Part shown: positions 34,198 to 43,943 of the stretch, piece by piece
Numbering within the stretch: the first letter of the stretch is position 1
Layout of the letters: the number at the start of each line of letters is the position of its first letter
Assembly (NCBI RefSeq): GCF_004403185.1
Contig: NZ_SOHJ01000004.1
Location: 186,001-250,000 of the forward strand
Direction of reading: 5' to 3'
DNA from: Cryobacterium suzukii
GTDB lineage: Bacteria > Actinomycetota > Actinomycetes > Actinomycetales > Microbacteriaceae
DNA: 64,000 bases
Notes under the pieces: model-generated
The model's input: only the letters and a program-made list of their open reading frames with translations
The model's database searches: none
Told to the model about the DNA's origin: nothing
Translations under genes and position numbers: made by a program

Positions 34198-35691
34198 TCA
34201 GGGGGCCACGAGGGCGGCGCCGTGGGTAGCGCGGCCGGCGAGCAGCGTGGCGGCCACGGGCATCCGTTCAAAGACGGCATCGGAGACCTGAAGCGGGTCA
34301 CCGTCGAGGATGGCAAGGTCGGCGACATCGCCGACGCGCAGGCGGGTGCGGCCGCGGGTTGACGCGGCGAGTGCCTGACTGCGGGTGATGACCTGATCGG
34401 GGCGCCAGGGTTCGCGGCCGTCGCTCCGAGCCCTGGACGACGCCGCGCTCATGGCGGTGAAGGGATCGAGGGGGGCGACGGGGGCGTCGGATCCGAACAC
34501 GAGGGTGGCGCCCGCGTCGAGCAGCGAACGCAGGGCGAAGACGCGGTCGGCTCCGGCGGCCCAGTTGAGCTCGATGGCGTCGCGGTCGTCGAGGGCCTGC
34601 TCCGGCTGCACGCTCGCCGTGACGCCCAGGCGGGCAAAGCGGGCGAAATCCTGGCCCTGTACAAACTGAGCGTGCTCGATGCGGCCGGCCGGGCTGATGG
34701 GGGTGTCACGGCCGATTCTGCCGGCGCGCTCGAAGGCGTTGAGGGCGACGGTGTTGGCCGCGTCACCGATGGCGTGCACCGCGGGGAGGAGCCCGACTTC
34801 TCGCGCCTTCAACAGAATCTCGGCGAGCTCGTCTTCGCTCACGACGAGCACCCCGTGCCCGCCGAGCGGGTATTCGTCGACGCAGAAGGCCGTGCGGGTG
34901 TTCAGCGACCCGTCGATAAGCATCTTCAGCGGCCCCACGCGCAGCAGGCCGCGGGTGTCTGCGATGCGGTCGCCGGTGCGTATCCGCTCGGCGAGGGCGC
35001 GGTCAAGGTCGGCGAGGTAGACGCCGGCATCGATGCGGAGGGCGTCGAATCCGTTGGCGATGCGGCGCTGCCACGGGTCGAGGTTCCAGGTCATTTCAAA
35101 GTCAACGACGCCGACGACGCCGCGGGAGGCGGCGCGACTCCCGGCCTGGGCGGCCAGAACGTCGACTTCGGCGTCGGGCAGCTGGCCGAGTGCGATCGTG
35201 AGGTCGAACGCGGCCCGCTCCCTCAGCAAGCCGGACTCGTCGACGTGCACGTCGAAGCGAGCGGCGGCCGCGCTGTTGAGCCAGACGCAGTGCAGGTCAT
35301 GGCTGATCAAGGCGGTCGGATGCCCCTGCGTCACCTCGTCGAGACCGCGCAACGTCGGCAGATCCGCCCAGATCGCATCGCGGAATCTGACTCCGATCAG
35401 CGGGGTCGGCCTCGCGGCTGTGGAGATCTGCGCGCGCACGATCTCGAGCGCCTCGCGGGCTGAGGAGGCAACGGAGAGGTCGAACCGGGCGCCGGCGAGC
35501 GCCCACTGGGTCATGTGCACGTGTTCATCCCAGAGGCCGGGGATGACGGTGCGGCCCTCGAGGTCGATGGATGGGGCATCCGTTTTGGTGTTTGGAGGCG
35601 CGATCTGCGTGATGATTCCGTCGGAAATATGCAGGTCGGAGAGGGTGGTTTCGCCGGGTTGTATGACGGAGCGCAGAACGAGGTCGGGCAT
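34198..35691 (-). CDS. Amidohydrolase family 3 (YtcJ-like) enzyme
   Basis: A 497-residue metal-dependent hydrolase of the YtcJ/amidohydrolase-3 family. It has the metal-binding HxH in LWDEHVHMTQWALAG, further ligands in LPAVHAIGDAANTVAL and AGRIEHAQF, and the catalytic Asp in LVFGSDAPVAPLDPFTAM. These enzymes hydrolyse amide or N-formyl bonds of unknown small molecules. The ATG at 35691 (MPDLVLRSV) is chosen because the family begins there; 20 extra in-frame residues upstream look non-coding. It is convergent with pstB. Confidence 0.85.
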   Translation of the reverse strand: MPDLVLRSVIQPGETTLSDLHISDGIITQIAPPNTKTDAPSIDLEGRTVIPGLWDEHVHMTQWALAGARFDLSVASSAREALEIVRAQISTAARPTPLIGVRFRDAIWADLPTLRGLDEVTQGHPTALISHDLHCVWLNSAAAARFDVHVDESGLLRERAAFDLTIALGQLPDAEVDVLAAQAGSRAASRGVVGVVDFEMTWNLDPWQRRIANGFDALRIDAGVYLADLDRALAERIRTGDRIADTRGLLRVGPLKMLIDGSLNTRTAFCVDEYPLGGHGVLVVSEDELAEILLKAREVGLLPAVHAIGDAANTVALNAFERAGRIGRDTPISPAGRIEHAQFVQGQDFARFARLGVTASVQPEQALDDRDAIELNWAAGADRVFALRSLLDAGATLVFGSDAPVAPLDPFTAMSAASSRARSDGREPWRPDQVITRSQALAASTRGRTRLRVGDVADLAILDGDPLQVSDAVFERMPVAATLLAGRATHGAALVAP

Positions 35692-35856
35692 GATTCGTCT
35701 TTCAATCAAGGGGCAAGATGCAACCCTACAGGCGGGCGTCGAAGTTGACACTTCGTCAAGAAAGCGCAGATAACTACGGCGAATATGGCCACGGTATGAC
35801 CGTCAGAACCGATTTGCGGTTCTGCCTAATCGACCATGCTGACAGGAACTCGCCAA

Positions 35857-36333
35857 TGCTAAACGAATTCTCCGCAATCACCGCACTCTGCGCAATCGCC
35901 GTCTTTGCGATCCCGGCCTCAGCATCCGCTGTTGACTATGTTCCCGGCGGCGATGTGAACGTGACGGAGTCGGGACACCCCCCACCCGGCCACAGTCACG
36001 GTGACGGTGACGGCCGAACCAGGCTCTTTTCCTGACGATTCCAACGCCGATCTCAGCATCTCCGGCGCCCTCGTCACCAGCCGGGGTACAGCGAAGTCTC
36101 CCGTGGGCACGTTGAACGGCGCCGGTGCGGTGAGCTTCACCGTCGCGCTTCCCGCCGCCGTTGGCTCTTAAACGGCCACCATCACCGGCGCCCAGACCGG
36201 TCGCGCCGGCTCGGCCGTCATCACCGTGGTCACTGCCGCGTCTACGAGCACCAACACACGACTCGCCGCCGCGGGATACGACGCCCCGACCACACTCATA
36301 CGGACGCGAAAACTCCCCAAAACGGTCCCATGA
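35857..36333 (+). pseudogene. Decayed cell-wall surface protein (Ig-like, LPxTG-type remnant)
   Basis: MLNEFSAITALCAIAVFAIPASASAV is a clear signal peptide region, followed by VPGGDVNVTESG. The frame then breaks near 35980, and the next frame continues TVTVTVTAEPGSFPDDSN and SISGALVTSRGTAKSPVGTL, as in Microbacteriaceae surface proteins. A TAA interrupts at about 36168 where a Tyr codon is expected (GS-stop-TATITGAQTG). The end RLAAAGYDAPTTLI resembles the LAATG-type sorting region, but the membrane anchor that should follow is missing. At least two inactivating changes plus a 3' truncation are visible. Confidence 0.7.
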
Positions 36334-37228
36334 TTGGCACGCCGTTTACTCGGCCCGACTCACCCTCAGCGTCTTTCGCGTGCCACCCTGGGCGGTCTTC
36401 GGCGTGCAAATCGCCTGATTGGCCGGCATTTGCATACCCGGCAGCATTGTTCTCGACATCGGCGACATCGATAACGCTCACACCGCCCTCGAGTCCCTCG
36501 CGTCGACACCGTCATCATCACCGGCAGCGCAGACATCTTTCCCGAATGCTCCAACTCAGCTGCACCCCCGCATCCGGACCCGGCCCGTCGCCGAAAACTG
36601 GTCACTCGTCGGCGACCTCGTCATGCTCTGACGCACCAATAAAGACCCACGGGTTCGAGATCGTGCCTTCTATGCGGGTGCCTCGTTCACCGACCTTCAT
36701 CTGGGTAGTCTTCGTGACCTGGAAGCGAAATCCGTTTATGCGAACGCTCAGGCGCTGGTCACGAAAATCGAAGCTGACACATCCGCCACAGGCAGCATGG
36801 TGCAGGTGCAGGTGCACCTTTCAACCTTGATTGATGGATTTCCGACCCTAACCAAATCCCCGGTAGCCGGCGGCGAAACCACCGTAGGTGCGCCGATCAG
36901 ATGAGTGACGCACTCTGACCGGCGCGGAATACGGCTGCACCACAAATCGACCAGGCTCGTGAACACGAAGCAGCGGGAATGACGCCTTTCACTAATTAAG
37001 CGAAATTGGTCTACAGAGGCTAATCACCGATGGGGTTAGCGAATTGCCGCCGAATACTGTCCCTATTCGAAATTCTGAGTCTACAGTTTTGGAGCTCGAT
37101 ATCAATCGGAATTTGTATCCCATTTTCAGTCGGTGCTAACAGAGCGCGACAGAACTAATTACGACGACAAAACCAAATGGCAATCTCGTCAAGCACAGAC
37201 TCGCGCCCCGAATGCCCGCACAAATAAG
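36334..37228. other. Gene-poor region with degraded coding traces
   Basis: No intact gene is supported. On the plus strand, about 36650-36900 reads as a protein-like stretch (RAFYAGASFTDLHLGSL, YANAQALVTKIEADTSA), and on the minus strand 36602-36800 reads LSVRINGFRFQVTKTTQM with host-like third-position GC; only one, if either, was real. Both are broken by stops. From about 36980 the sequence turns AT-richer and holds only the upstream part of the ABC transporter promoter region. Confidence 0.5.
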
Positions 37229-37257
37229 TTGACAAGAACGGCGCGCAACGACAAGAT
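37229..37257 (+). promoter_or_regulatory. Candidate promoter of the sugar ABC operon
   Basis: A consensus -35 TTGACA (37229-37234) is followed 17 bp later by CAAGAT or, one base on, AAGATA as a weak -10. The two operator words at 37269-37300 lie directly downstream, at the expected transcription start, which fits repression. Confidence 0.45.
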
Positions 37258-37268
37258 AAGCAACGACC

Positions 37269-37300
37269 TTCACAAACGTGAAGTTGTTCACAAATGTGAT
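37269..37300. promoter_or_regulatory. Paired operators of the sugar ABC operon
   Basis: TTCACAAACGTGAA (37269-37282) is a perfect inverted repeat around two central bases, and TTCACAAATGTGAT follows with its start 18 bp on. Both share the TTCAC-N-GTGA pattern of the PTS-island operators, so a related SorC/DeoR-type regulator, or the same one, may act here. No regulator gene lies in this operon. Confidence 0.6.
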
Positions 37301-37383
37301 CCTAGCAACACCCCGATCACCGCTACACAGCGGAGTGGAAGATGCTACGTGCGCTCGCAGTGAAATGATGTTGGGAGACAAAG

Positions 37384-38361
37384 ATGTCCAAAGGCTCATG
37401 TAGGAACATCATCGGCGGGACCGCCGCAGCGGCGCTCCTCCTCACCGGATGTTCAGCCGTCACAACCGGCGCGGGCGATGAAGCAGTGACGATCGGAATC
37501 GTTCAGCTCGATACGTCGACGATTTTTGCCAACCAAGAAGCTGAGGCGCAGAAAGCGGCCTACGAAGCCCTGGGTTGGGAGACGGTCGTGACGAATTCGG
37601 CCGGGTCCCCCGCCACAGCTATCTCCGCGATGCAAAATTTTGTTCAACGAGGCGTCGACGCAATCGTTGTGCAGACATACACCTCGGAGCAGATCACGTC
37701 GGGCCTGGCAGCGGCCAAGAAGGCGGGAATTCCCGTGTTTAACACTGCTGGAGGAGAAGCTGGTGTGGACATGGCGGGCGCTATCGACATAAACCTCGCG
37801 GAGCCAATCAACTCCCTTGTTGTTGACGAGGTGAAGTCAGGCGAGCGGTTCGAACTTCTCACTCTCGTCTTCGAAAGCGGCACGCCGTGCAGGATTCGCA
37901 ACGACGACCTTCTGACACGATTAAAGGATTACCCAAACGTCACCATTACGCGACAAGACGTGATCGTGCCTGGGGCGCAGCAGCAGGCACAGCAGGCGAC
38001 CTCAGGATGGCTGCAAGCGAACCCGGAGACGTCTGGAACGAAACACATTATCTGGCCGTGCTTCGCCGATCCTGCCGTCGGCGCAGTGTCCGCCGAGAAG
38101 CAGCTCGACCGCGGACCGTACTCGATGTACACGTGGGATCTCACTGGACCCGCGATCGAGGCGATTCGTGACGGCTCAATGAACGGCGTGGCATGGCTTG
38201 ATGCGGACAAATCCGGACAAGCTATCGCCGACATGATCGAAGAGTACTTCGAGGATCCCGAGGGTTGGGAGCCGCGTACTGAGGAGGGGCCACATGAGGT
38301 GGTAACGCCCGACAACCTCGACGCTTTCCTCGAAAAGCATCCGGAAGTCACCGCGAAGTAA
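37384..38361 (+). CDS. Sugar ABC transporter substrate-binding lipoprotein (RbsB-like)
   Basis: A 325-residue periplasmic-binding-protein-1 family lipoprotein. The signal peptide ends in the lipobox LLLTGC (Cys about 23). The fold shows VTIGIVQLDTSTIFANQEAEA, QNFVQRGVDAIVVQTYTSEQ and AAKKAGIPVFNTAGG, typical of ribose/xylose-class binding proteins. It captures the substrate for the transporter encoded downstream; the substrate is not predictable. GGGAGACAAAG precedes the ATG. It is the first gene of a five-gene operon. Confidence 0.88.
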   Translation: MSKGSCRNIIGGTAAAALLLTGCSAVTTGAGDEAVTIGIVQLDTSTIFANQEAEAQKAAYEALGWETVVTNSAGSPATAISAMQNFVQRGVDAIVVQTYTSEQITSGLAAAKKAGIPVFNTAGGEAGVDMAGAIDINLAEPINSLVVDEVKSGERFELLTLVFESGTPCRIRNDDLLTRLKDYPNVTITRQDVIVPGAQQQAQQATSGWLQANPETSGTKHIIWPCFADPAVGAVSAEKQLDRGPYSMYTWDLTGPAIEAIRDGSMNGVAWLDADKSGQAIADMIEEYFEDPEGWEPRTEEGPHEVVTPDNLDAFLEKHPEVTAK

Positions 38362-38431
38362 TCAACATCTGCCTCGGCTGGACTTGCCTGTTGTGGTAGG
38401 CAGCACATGATGCTCAAAGGGGAGTACACGC

Positions 38432-40033
38432 ATGACCGACCAATTCGCGCTTCGAGTCACAGACGTTTCAAAGTCATATGGACGCACTCGCGCCCTAGAC
38501 AACCTGAACATGGGAGTGCGACCCGGCGAAATACGGGCTCTGCTTGGCGCCAATGGCGCGGGAAAGTCGACTCTGATCAAGTGCGTCGCCGGCATTATTT
38601 CGCCGGATGTGGGAATCCTTGAAGTGAACGGTGTGCCTCAGACCAAGTTCAGCGTGAGAAACGCTGTGGCCGCGGGCATCAGGGTCGCGCATCAGGAACT
38701 CATGGTGGTCGGCTCGATGACGGTCGCAGAAAACCTGACGCTCGGCGCTCGTCTTTCAGCAACCACGTCGAGCCCACGGCAGCGCGATCGCCTGTACCGC
38801 GAGCTTTTCGACGAGTGGGGTATACCTTTCACGCCGTCGGCGGTCATGCGAGACCTGGCTCCCCCTATTCAGGCGACAATTTCCTTATCCAAAGCCCTCG
38901 TAGGCGACTCGCGTGTACTTTTACTCGACGAGCCGACGGGGGCCTTAGGTCCCGTCGAGGTGGAAGGTCTTTTTCGAATTATCCGCCGCAAAGCTCGTGA
39001 GGGGACGGCCGTAGTCTATGTATCGCACCGTCTGGCCGAAGTTGCGAGGCTGTGCAGTGACGTCACCATTTTACGAAGTGGACGCGATGTCTATTCTGGA
39101 GAGATTTCCGACGTCACCGAAGATGAACTAGCGGAAATCATTACACGTGACCATGCGGAGACAGCATTCACCGGCGGTTCTGTTCGGGGAGACGCGGTGA
39201 GGACTGCGCCTACGCTGGCCACACACCCACCCGCACCGTCACGCTCGAATTCTGACCGAGTCGTACTCGATCTATCCCATCTCGTGCTTCACTCTGGCGT
39301 GAAGGATGCGAGCTTGAGCGTTCGGGAAGGTGAGGTCGTGGGGCTCGCGGGCCTCGTCGGGTCGGGGCGTTCCGAGTTACTCGAAGCTATCGCGGGAGTG
39401 CGCCCTATTGTTTCCGGGGAGATGACACTGAACGGCGTGCAGTACCGGCCACGAGATCCCTATGCAGCCGTGGCCCGCGGCATCATCATGGTGCCGGAAG
39501 AGCGCGCAGCGCAGGCCATCTTTGCAACCAGAGACATTTTGTTCAACATGTCGACTTCTCGCTTCAGAAGCCTGGGGCGCGGGCCCGGCGGCTTCTTCTC
39601 GGCCCCTCGCGCGTATGCCGATCGAGCCCGTGAACTCGCTCGAGACCTCGGGCTCAAAGCCGGTGCGCTCACCGATGACATCGGATCGTTAAGTGGTGGC
39701 AATCAGCAGAAAGTCATTCTCGGCCGAGCAATGATTGATGGCCTGACTGTTCTCCTGCTCGACGAACCAACGCGAGGGGTGGACGTTGGCGCTCGAGCGG
39801 ATTTCCAACGACAAATCCGAGAGTTAGCGTCCCGAGGTGTGGCAATTATCTATGTTGCGTCAGAGCTTTCCGAGCTTTCGGCGTGCGATCGGATCGTCGT
39901 AATCACCGAGGGGCGCACGATTACGGAGGCACCGACCGGTGTCGACTTCAACGAGGAGAAGCTCACGGCGCTGTGCTTTCCTCGCTCAGAACTGCAGGCG
40001 ATTGCTGCCAATAGTCCCTTCGAAACGGAGTAG
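38432..40033 (+). CDS. Sugar ABC transporter ATPase with two nucleotide-binding domains (RbsA-like)
   Basis: A 533-residue protein of two fused ABC cassettes. The first has Walker A GANGAGKST, a non-canonical signature region (MRDLAPPIQATISLSKAL, lacking LSGGQ) and Walker B VLLLDEPTGAL. The second has GLVGSGRSELL in place of Walker A, which is normal in this class, and a good LSGGNQQKVILGRAM with VLLLDEPTRGVDVGA. This asymmetric pattern matches RbsA/XylG/MglA. It powers uptake with the binding protein and permease on either side. Confidence 0.9.
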   Translation: MTDQFALRVTDVSKSYGRTRALDNLNMGVRPGEIRALLGANGAGKSTLIKCVAGIISPDVGILEVNGVPQTKFSVRNAVAAGIRVAHQELMVVGSMTVAENLTLGARLSATTSSPRQRDRLYRELFDEWGIPFTPSAVMRDLAPPIQATISLSKALVGDSRVLLLDEPTGALGPVEVEGLFRIIRRKAREGTAVVYVSHRLAEVARLCSDVTILRSGRDVYSGEISDVTEDELAEIITRDHAETAFTGGSVRGDAVRTAPTLATHPPAPSRSNSDRVVLDLSHLVLHSGVKDASLSVREGEVVGLAGLVGSGRSELLEAIAGVRPIVSGEMTLNGVQYRPRDPYAAVARGIIMVPEERAAQAIFATRDILFNMSTSRFRSLGRGPGGFFSAPRAYADRARELARDLGLKAGALTDDIGSLSGGNQQKVILGRAMIDGLTVLLLDEPTRGVDVGARADFQRQIRELASRGVAIIYVASELSELSACDRIVVITEGRTITEAPTGVDFNEEKLTALCFPRSELQAIAANSPFETE

Positions 40034-40040
40034 AAGAATT

Positions 40041-41078
40041 ATGAGTAGTCAGAACGTCATAGATCGCCCCGTGGCCACCGTCGCTGATAGGGATGCCCGT
40101 GATTCCGCAGGGCGGCGAGCAGTTCGCCTTATCGGGCGCTACGGCACGCCAGGAGTATTCGTACTCCTTCTGATCGTCTTCGGTATTCTCGAGGGGGGAA
40201 TGTTCTTCTCCGTAAGTAACTTCGTCAATGTGCTCGTTCAATCGGTAATCCCGATCGTTATCGCGCTCGGACTAACAATCATTTTGCTCGTCGGCGAGTT
40301 CGATCTCAGCATTGGGTACAACGCTAGTCTCGCTGGAGTGCTGACGGCCTCTCTGTATTCCGGACCGCTCATTCAGAAGGTGCTCGTACTGCTGCTGGTA
40401 ATAGCTGTTGGGGCATTGATTGGTTTCCTGAACGGCATCATCGTAACGAAGCTCGGAGTCAATGCCTTGGTGGCGACTCTGGGCGTGGGAAGCCTTGTTG
40501 TAGGTGCGAACTACCTTGTCACCCGGGGCTCGCCATTGACATTGAAGTCAGATGGCACCGAGCTCACGAACGTCTTCCTGTCGGGCATCGGCCCGGTCCC
40601 CTGGGTAATCATCATCGCCGCCGCTGTTGCCGTCGTCATGTGGTTGGTGCTGAATAGAACCACACTTGGTCTGGAGATCAAGGCTGTTGGCGGTAACCGC
40701 GTAGCGTCGGAACTCAGCGGGATCCGAGCTCATCGAGTGATTATCATGTCGTTCATGATCGGCGGCGCGTTTGCCGCCATTGGCGGAATCCTCCTGACCG
40801 CGAACGTGGGCAGCGGCCAAGTGGTGGGAGGAGATGGCTACCTGCTCTCGTCCTTTGCGGCGTGCTTCCTAGGATCGGCCGTCCTCCGTGACGGCGAGTT
40901 CCATACCGTCGGGACTGTCGTGGGCGTACTCACCATCACCATCGGCTTCAATGGGCTCGCTATCTACGGGGTCGGTGCCTCGGCGCAGTTCTTCTTCCAA
41001 GGCGCCCTGCTGATCGCGGCAGTGGGCATGAGCACTGCTGCACGACGAATTATTATGGGTCGGCGAATTGGACACTGA
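40041..41078 (+). CDS. Sugar ABC transporter permease (RbsC-like)
   Basis: A 345-residue permease with eight to ten hydrophobic helices. It has the family markers IILLVGEFDLSIGYNASLAG near the second helix (the conserved DLS motif of RbsC proteins) and GLEIKAVGGNRVASELSGI in the cytoplasmic loop. Start ATG at 40041 lies seven bases past the ATPase stop. A longer in-frame start inside the ATPase gene is rejected. Confidence 0.9.
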   Translation: MSSQNVIDRPVATVADRDARDSAGRRAVRLIGRYGTPGVFVLLLIVFGILEGGMFFSVSNFVNVLVQSVIPIVIALGLTIILLVGEFDLSIGYNASLAGVLTASLYSGPLIQKVLVLLLVIAVGALIGFLNGIIVTKLGVNALVATLGVGSLVVGANYLVTRGSPLTLKSDGTELTNVFLSGIGPVPWVIIIAAAVAVVMWLVLNRTTLGLEIKAVGGNRVASELSGIRAHRVIIMSFMIGGAFAAIGGILLTANVGSGQVVGGDGYLLSSFAACFLGSAVLRDGEFHTVGTVVGVLTITIGFNGLAIYGVGASAQFFFQGALLIAAVGMSTAARRIIMGRRIGH

Positions 41079-41079
41079 T

Positions 41080-42006
41080 ATGCAGCAAGTTGAGATGACG
41101 TTGTTCGCTGAAGACCTGGCATTTCCCGAGGGGCCTGTTGTGCTCGAGGACGGCTCCCTGATGATTTGCGAGATCAAATCCCAATCAGTTACACGAATTA
41201 CGGCAGACGGACAAAAGACAGTGCTGGCGCAGCTCCATGGCGCCCCGAACGGCGCGGCATTCGGTCCCGACGGACGACTTTGGGTGTGCGACAACGGTCG
41301 TTTTTCCTGGATCCGAGAGGGAGATTGGGATGCCCCTGCTGCAGAAACGCGCGACTACACCGGCGGCGGCATCATCGCTCTCGATCTCGACACAGGAATC
41401 GTCGAAGAGGTCTATCGAGAGTGCGACGGACGACCTCTACTCGGTCCGAATGACATCGTCTTTGACAAATTCGGCGGTTTCTACTTTACGGACCACGGGA
41501 AACGTCGCGCTCGCGATCTCGACTGCGGTGCCCTCTACTACGCGAAGGCGGACGGAAGCGAGATTAAGGAGGTCGCTTTTCCCCTGACCACGCCGAACGG
41601 TGTAGGCCTGAGTCCTGACGGCAAGCTCGTCTACGTCGCAGAGACTGATACGGGCCACCTGCTCAGCTGGGCAATCCGGGATCCGGGAGTTGTCGTCCAG
41701 GAATCCCGACGTGGCCCGGCCGGTTCCAGCGTCGTCCACGCACTCAAGCAATATCAGCTTTGCGACTCGCTGGCCATCGAGGCAAACGGGTATATCTGCA
41801 TAGCGTCTCTGATCTCTGGCGGTATCTCGGTAATCTCCGCCGAAGGTGACTTGGTCGAGTTTCATCCCGTGCCAGTAGACGACAGTTTCGTTACAAACAT
41901 CTGCTTCGGCGGGCCAGACAATCGAACTGCCTATATTACGTCCTCCGGTACAGGAAGAGTTTATTCCGCCATTTGGCCACGCCCGGGGCTGCCCTTAGCT
42001 CACTAA
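41080..42006 (+). CDS. SMP-30/gluconolactonase-like lactonase
   Basis: A 308-residue six-bladed beta-propeller of the SMP-30/gluconolaconase/LRE family. Metal-site and fold markers are FPEGPVVLEDGSLMICEI (Glu ligand), HGAPNGAAFGPDGRLWVCDN, LLGPNDIVFDKFGGFYFTD (Asn ligand) and LTTPNGVGLSPDGKLVYVAET (Asn and Asp region). These enzymes open sugar lactones. The ATG at 41080 follows the permease stop by one base. Placed behind a sugar importer, it suggests that the imported sugar is oxidised to a lactone or is taken up as one (inference). Confidence 0.85.
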   Translation: MQQVEMTLFAEDLAFPEGPVVLEDGSLMICEIKSQSVTRITADGQKTVLAQLHGAPNGAAFGPDGRLWVCDNGRFSWIREGDWDAPAAETRDYTGGGIIALDLDTGIVEEVYRECDGRPLLGPNDIVFDKFGGFYFTDHGKRRARDLDCGALYYAKADGSEIKEVAFPLTTPNGVGLSPDGKLVYVAETDTGHLLSWAIRDPGVVVQESRRGPAGSSVVHALKQYQLCDSLAIEANGYICIASLISGGISVISAEGDLVEFHPVPVDDSFVTNICFGGPDNRTAYITSSGTGRVYSAIWPRPGLPLAH

Positions 42007-42022
42007 AATTGAAAGGAACGAT

Positions 42023-42949
42023 ATGTCTATCAATCTCGAGCCGACTCCCTACGACGGCACGGGAGCCGCTTCAAAGAAGTGGTGGCCCTCCCGTTACGGG
42101 GCCGGCGACCAACTGGGTGCTGGCAATGAGCTCAACTCAGACAGGACGCTGGAAGGGATACGCTCCGTCCAGCAAGGACGCGTCATTGAACTGGGGAGGG
42201 AACTCCATCCCGCTGTTCCGGCTTTTGATCCTCGTGCTTGGCAACAACTCATCCTCGCGCACGGCACTCTTGAAGACCTGTGGCTTGATAAGGGAGCGAC
42301 GGACGTCTCGTTCTTTGAAGAGAGCGTCTGGCAGAGTTATCAGATCGGCACCCACCTCGACGCGCTTGGCCACCTCGGCATCGCGGGCCGCTTCTACAAC
42401 GGCACCCCTTACGCAGAATTCTATGATCCGCACGGCCTGACTAAGTTGGGAATCGAGCACGTCCGCCCCTGGGTGGGGCGCGGTGTGCTGCTCGATGTTG
42501 CCGGAGTGCTGGGAGGGCCTCTTGACGAGGGCTTCGTGATCACAGCGGAGCATCTCAATGCCGCAGAGGCGAAAGCCGACGTGATCGTGGGTGCTGGAGA
42601 TGCCGTTCTTGTGAATACCGGATGGGGGCGTCTCTGGGCGGCTGATCCAGGCCGATACGCCTCGGGACAACCCGGAATCGGTTGGGAAGGAGCCCATTGG
42701 TTGACGGCACGTCGCGTATCACTCGTGGGTGCTGATAACTCATCTTTTGAGCCTCGTCCCTTCGAGCGCGAAGCTTTTTCCTGGGCGGTTCATCAACATC
42801 TGCTGGCCGAGACTGGCACATACATTCTTGAAAACATCGACCTTGCTGAACTAGTCACGGCTGTGACCAGCACATTCCTGTTCATCCTTTCTCCCATAAA
42901 AACTCGCGGATCCACGGCTTCTATGGTTGCTCCTCTCGCCGTGATCTAA
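42023..42949 (+). CDS. Cyclase-family (kynurenine formamidase-like) metal hydrolase
   Basis: A 308-residue member of the cyclase family (PF04199). The metal-binding motif is present as QIGTHLDALGHLGI, and the second half has VLLDVAG, GAGDAVLVNTGW and SLVGADNSSFEPRP. Family members hydrolyse N-formylkynurenine, isatin or related rings; several act in sugar or aromatic catabolism. AAAGGAACG precedes the ATG. It ends the ABC operon. The C terminus (last ~25 residues) is low in conserved features and could be altered relative to homologues. Substrate unknown. Confidence 0.78.
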   Translation: MSINLEPTPYDGTGAASKKWWPSRYGAGDQLGAGNELNSDRTLEGIRSVQQGRVIELGRELHPAVPAFDPRAWQQLILAHGTLEDLWLDKGATDVSFFEESVWQSYQIGTHLDALGHLGIAGRFYNGTPYAEFYDPHGLTKLGIEHVRPWVGRGVLLDVAGVLGGPLDEGFVITAEHLNAAEAKADVIVGAGDAVLVNTGWGRLWAADPGRYASGQPGIGWEGAHWLTARRVSLVGADNSSFEPRPFEREAFSWAVHQHLLAETGTYILENIDLAELVTAVTSTFLFILSPIKTRGSTASMVAPLAVI

Positions 42950-43488
42950 TCACCCTCACACCTGGTTTCTCGCCAGGCAGGGCAGTGGAATTTGATGCTC
43001 GTATTGATGCCGGTGCCGGGGCGGTGGCGGTGAAGAAGTAGCGCTGGGTGTGTTCTGGATCAACGAGAACCTTGATGTCGGTGCGGGACGTGGCGGTCGT
43101 GTCGAACATGACGTCAACGGTGGCGGCACCGGCAGTGATCGTGCCCAGGTCGCCGGCGACCTGGCTGCAGGCAGGGACAGCGACCGAGGTGCTCATGCTC
43201 ACGCAGAAGCAGCCCGGTGACCAAGAACCCGCTGATGACGAAAAAGACATCAACGCCCGCGAAGCCGCCGGACGGCCACGCCCACAGGTGATCGAAGCTG
43301 ACGCCCACGACGGCGAGGGCCCGCAGGCCCTGGATGTCAGCTCGGACGTTCCTCGGCTGAGCGGGCACCTCGCTCGCGATCGTGCCCGAGGTCCGGATCT
43401 GAGTATCGGTAGACAAAATTCTCCCGGTTGTCCGTCGGAGATGGGCGGCGGGGCGCGGGGCTGAAGGCGACGACTCCGGTTTCGTCAT
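42921..43488 (-). pseudogene. Acyltransferase-3 N-terminal fragment joined to an unrelated 3' fragment
   Basis: From 43488 the minus strand encodes [20 protein letters not shown] and [20 protein letters not shown], the first helices of an OafA/YrhL-type membrane acyltransferase. About 200 residues would normally follow, but near 43195 the sequence changes frame and enters an unrelated end ([20 protein letters not shown] to a stop at 42921) that I cannot identify. The product looks like a deletion joint between two genes, both dead. Confidence 0.65.
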
Positions 43489-43616
43489 GACTGTCAGTCA
43501 CGTGGGTGAGGCTGCCGCAAGCCGGTCTAGGTGGCTACGGATTTTGGGCGACGGGCATGCGCTTGTGAACGCCCGCTACTGGCCGGACCTGATGAGGGTG
43601 GGGCTGGCGAGCTGGG

Positions 43617-43937
43617 CTAGGAGTCGACGGGGGGCCAGATGCCGTCGCATCCGCTTTGATGGCAAACGAACTGCCAGGCATCCCCGTCGGGCTCGACCTG
43701 CATCGGCATGAGGCAGCGCGCGCAATTGGGCGGCCCGAGCACGACCGTGTTGTCGCTGGCCAGTTCGGCCTCGGTGTAGGGGGGACCGCAGTAGACCCGC
43801 GAGCACGCATAGTTCTCGCAGCCGTAGTCGTAGGACACGCCGTGCCAGGAAACCTGCATGGGGTCGTTACACTGCGGGCAGAGGCGTGGCCGGGCCACGT
43901 CGTTCTTTTGAAAAACCCACGACACGTTGTCGTCCAT
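43617..43937 (-). CDS. Cysteine-rich zinc-ribbon protein, 106 residues
   Basis: A 106-residue cytoplasmic protein with two CxxC-based clusters: CPQCNDPM paired with CENYACSRVYC, and CARCLMPM paired with CHQSGC. Each looks like a zinc ribbon. Tryptophans near the ends (VSWVF, GIWPP) may help folding. There is no ribosome site; TAGTCT ends six bases before the ATG, as for two other small genes here, so the message may be leaderless. I do not recognise the protein. Confidence 0.65.
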   Translation of the reverse strand: MDDNVSWVFQKNDVARPRLCPQCNDPMQVSWHGVSYDYGCENYACSRVYCGPPYTEAELASDNTVVLGPPNCARCLMPMQVEPDGDAWQFVCHQSGCDGIWPPVDS

Positions 43938-43943
43938 GAGGTG

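Noticed and set aside
36602..36966. Minus-strand coding possibility in the degraded region
   Set aside because: One frame has host-like third-position GC, but it lacks a start with a ribosome site, is broken by stops and has no recognisable domain.
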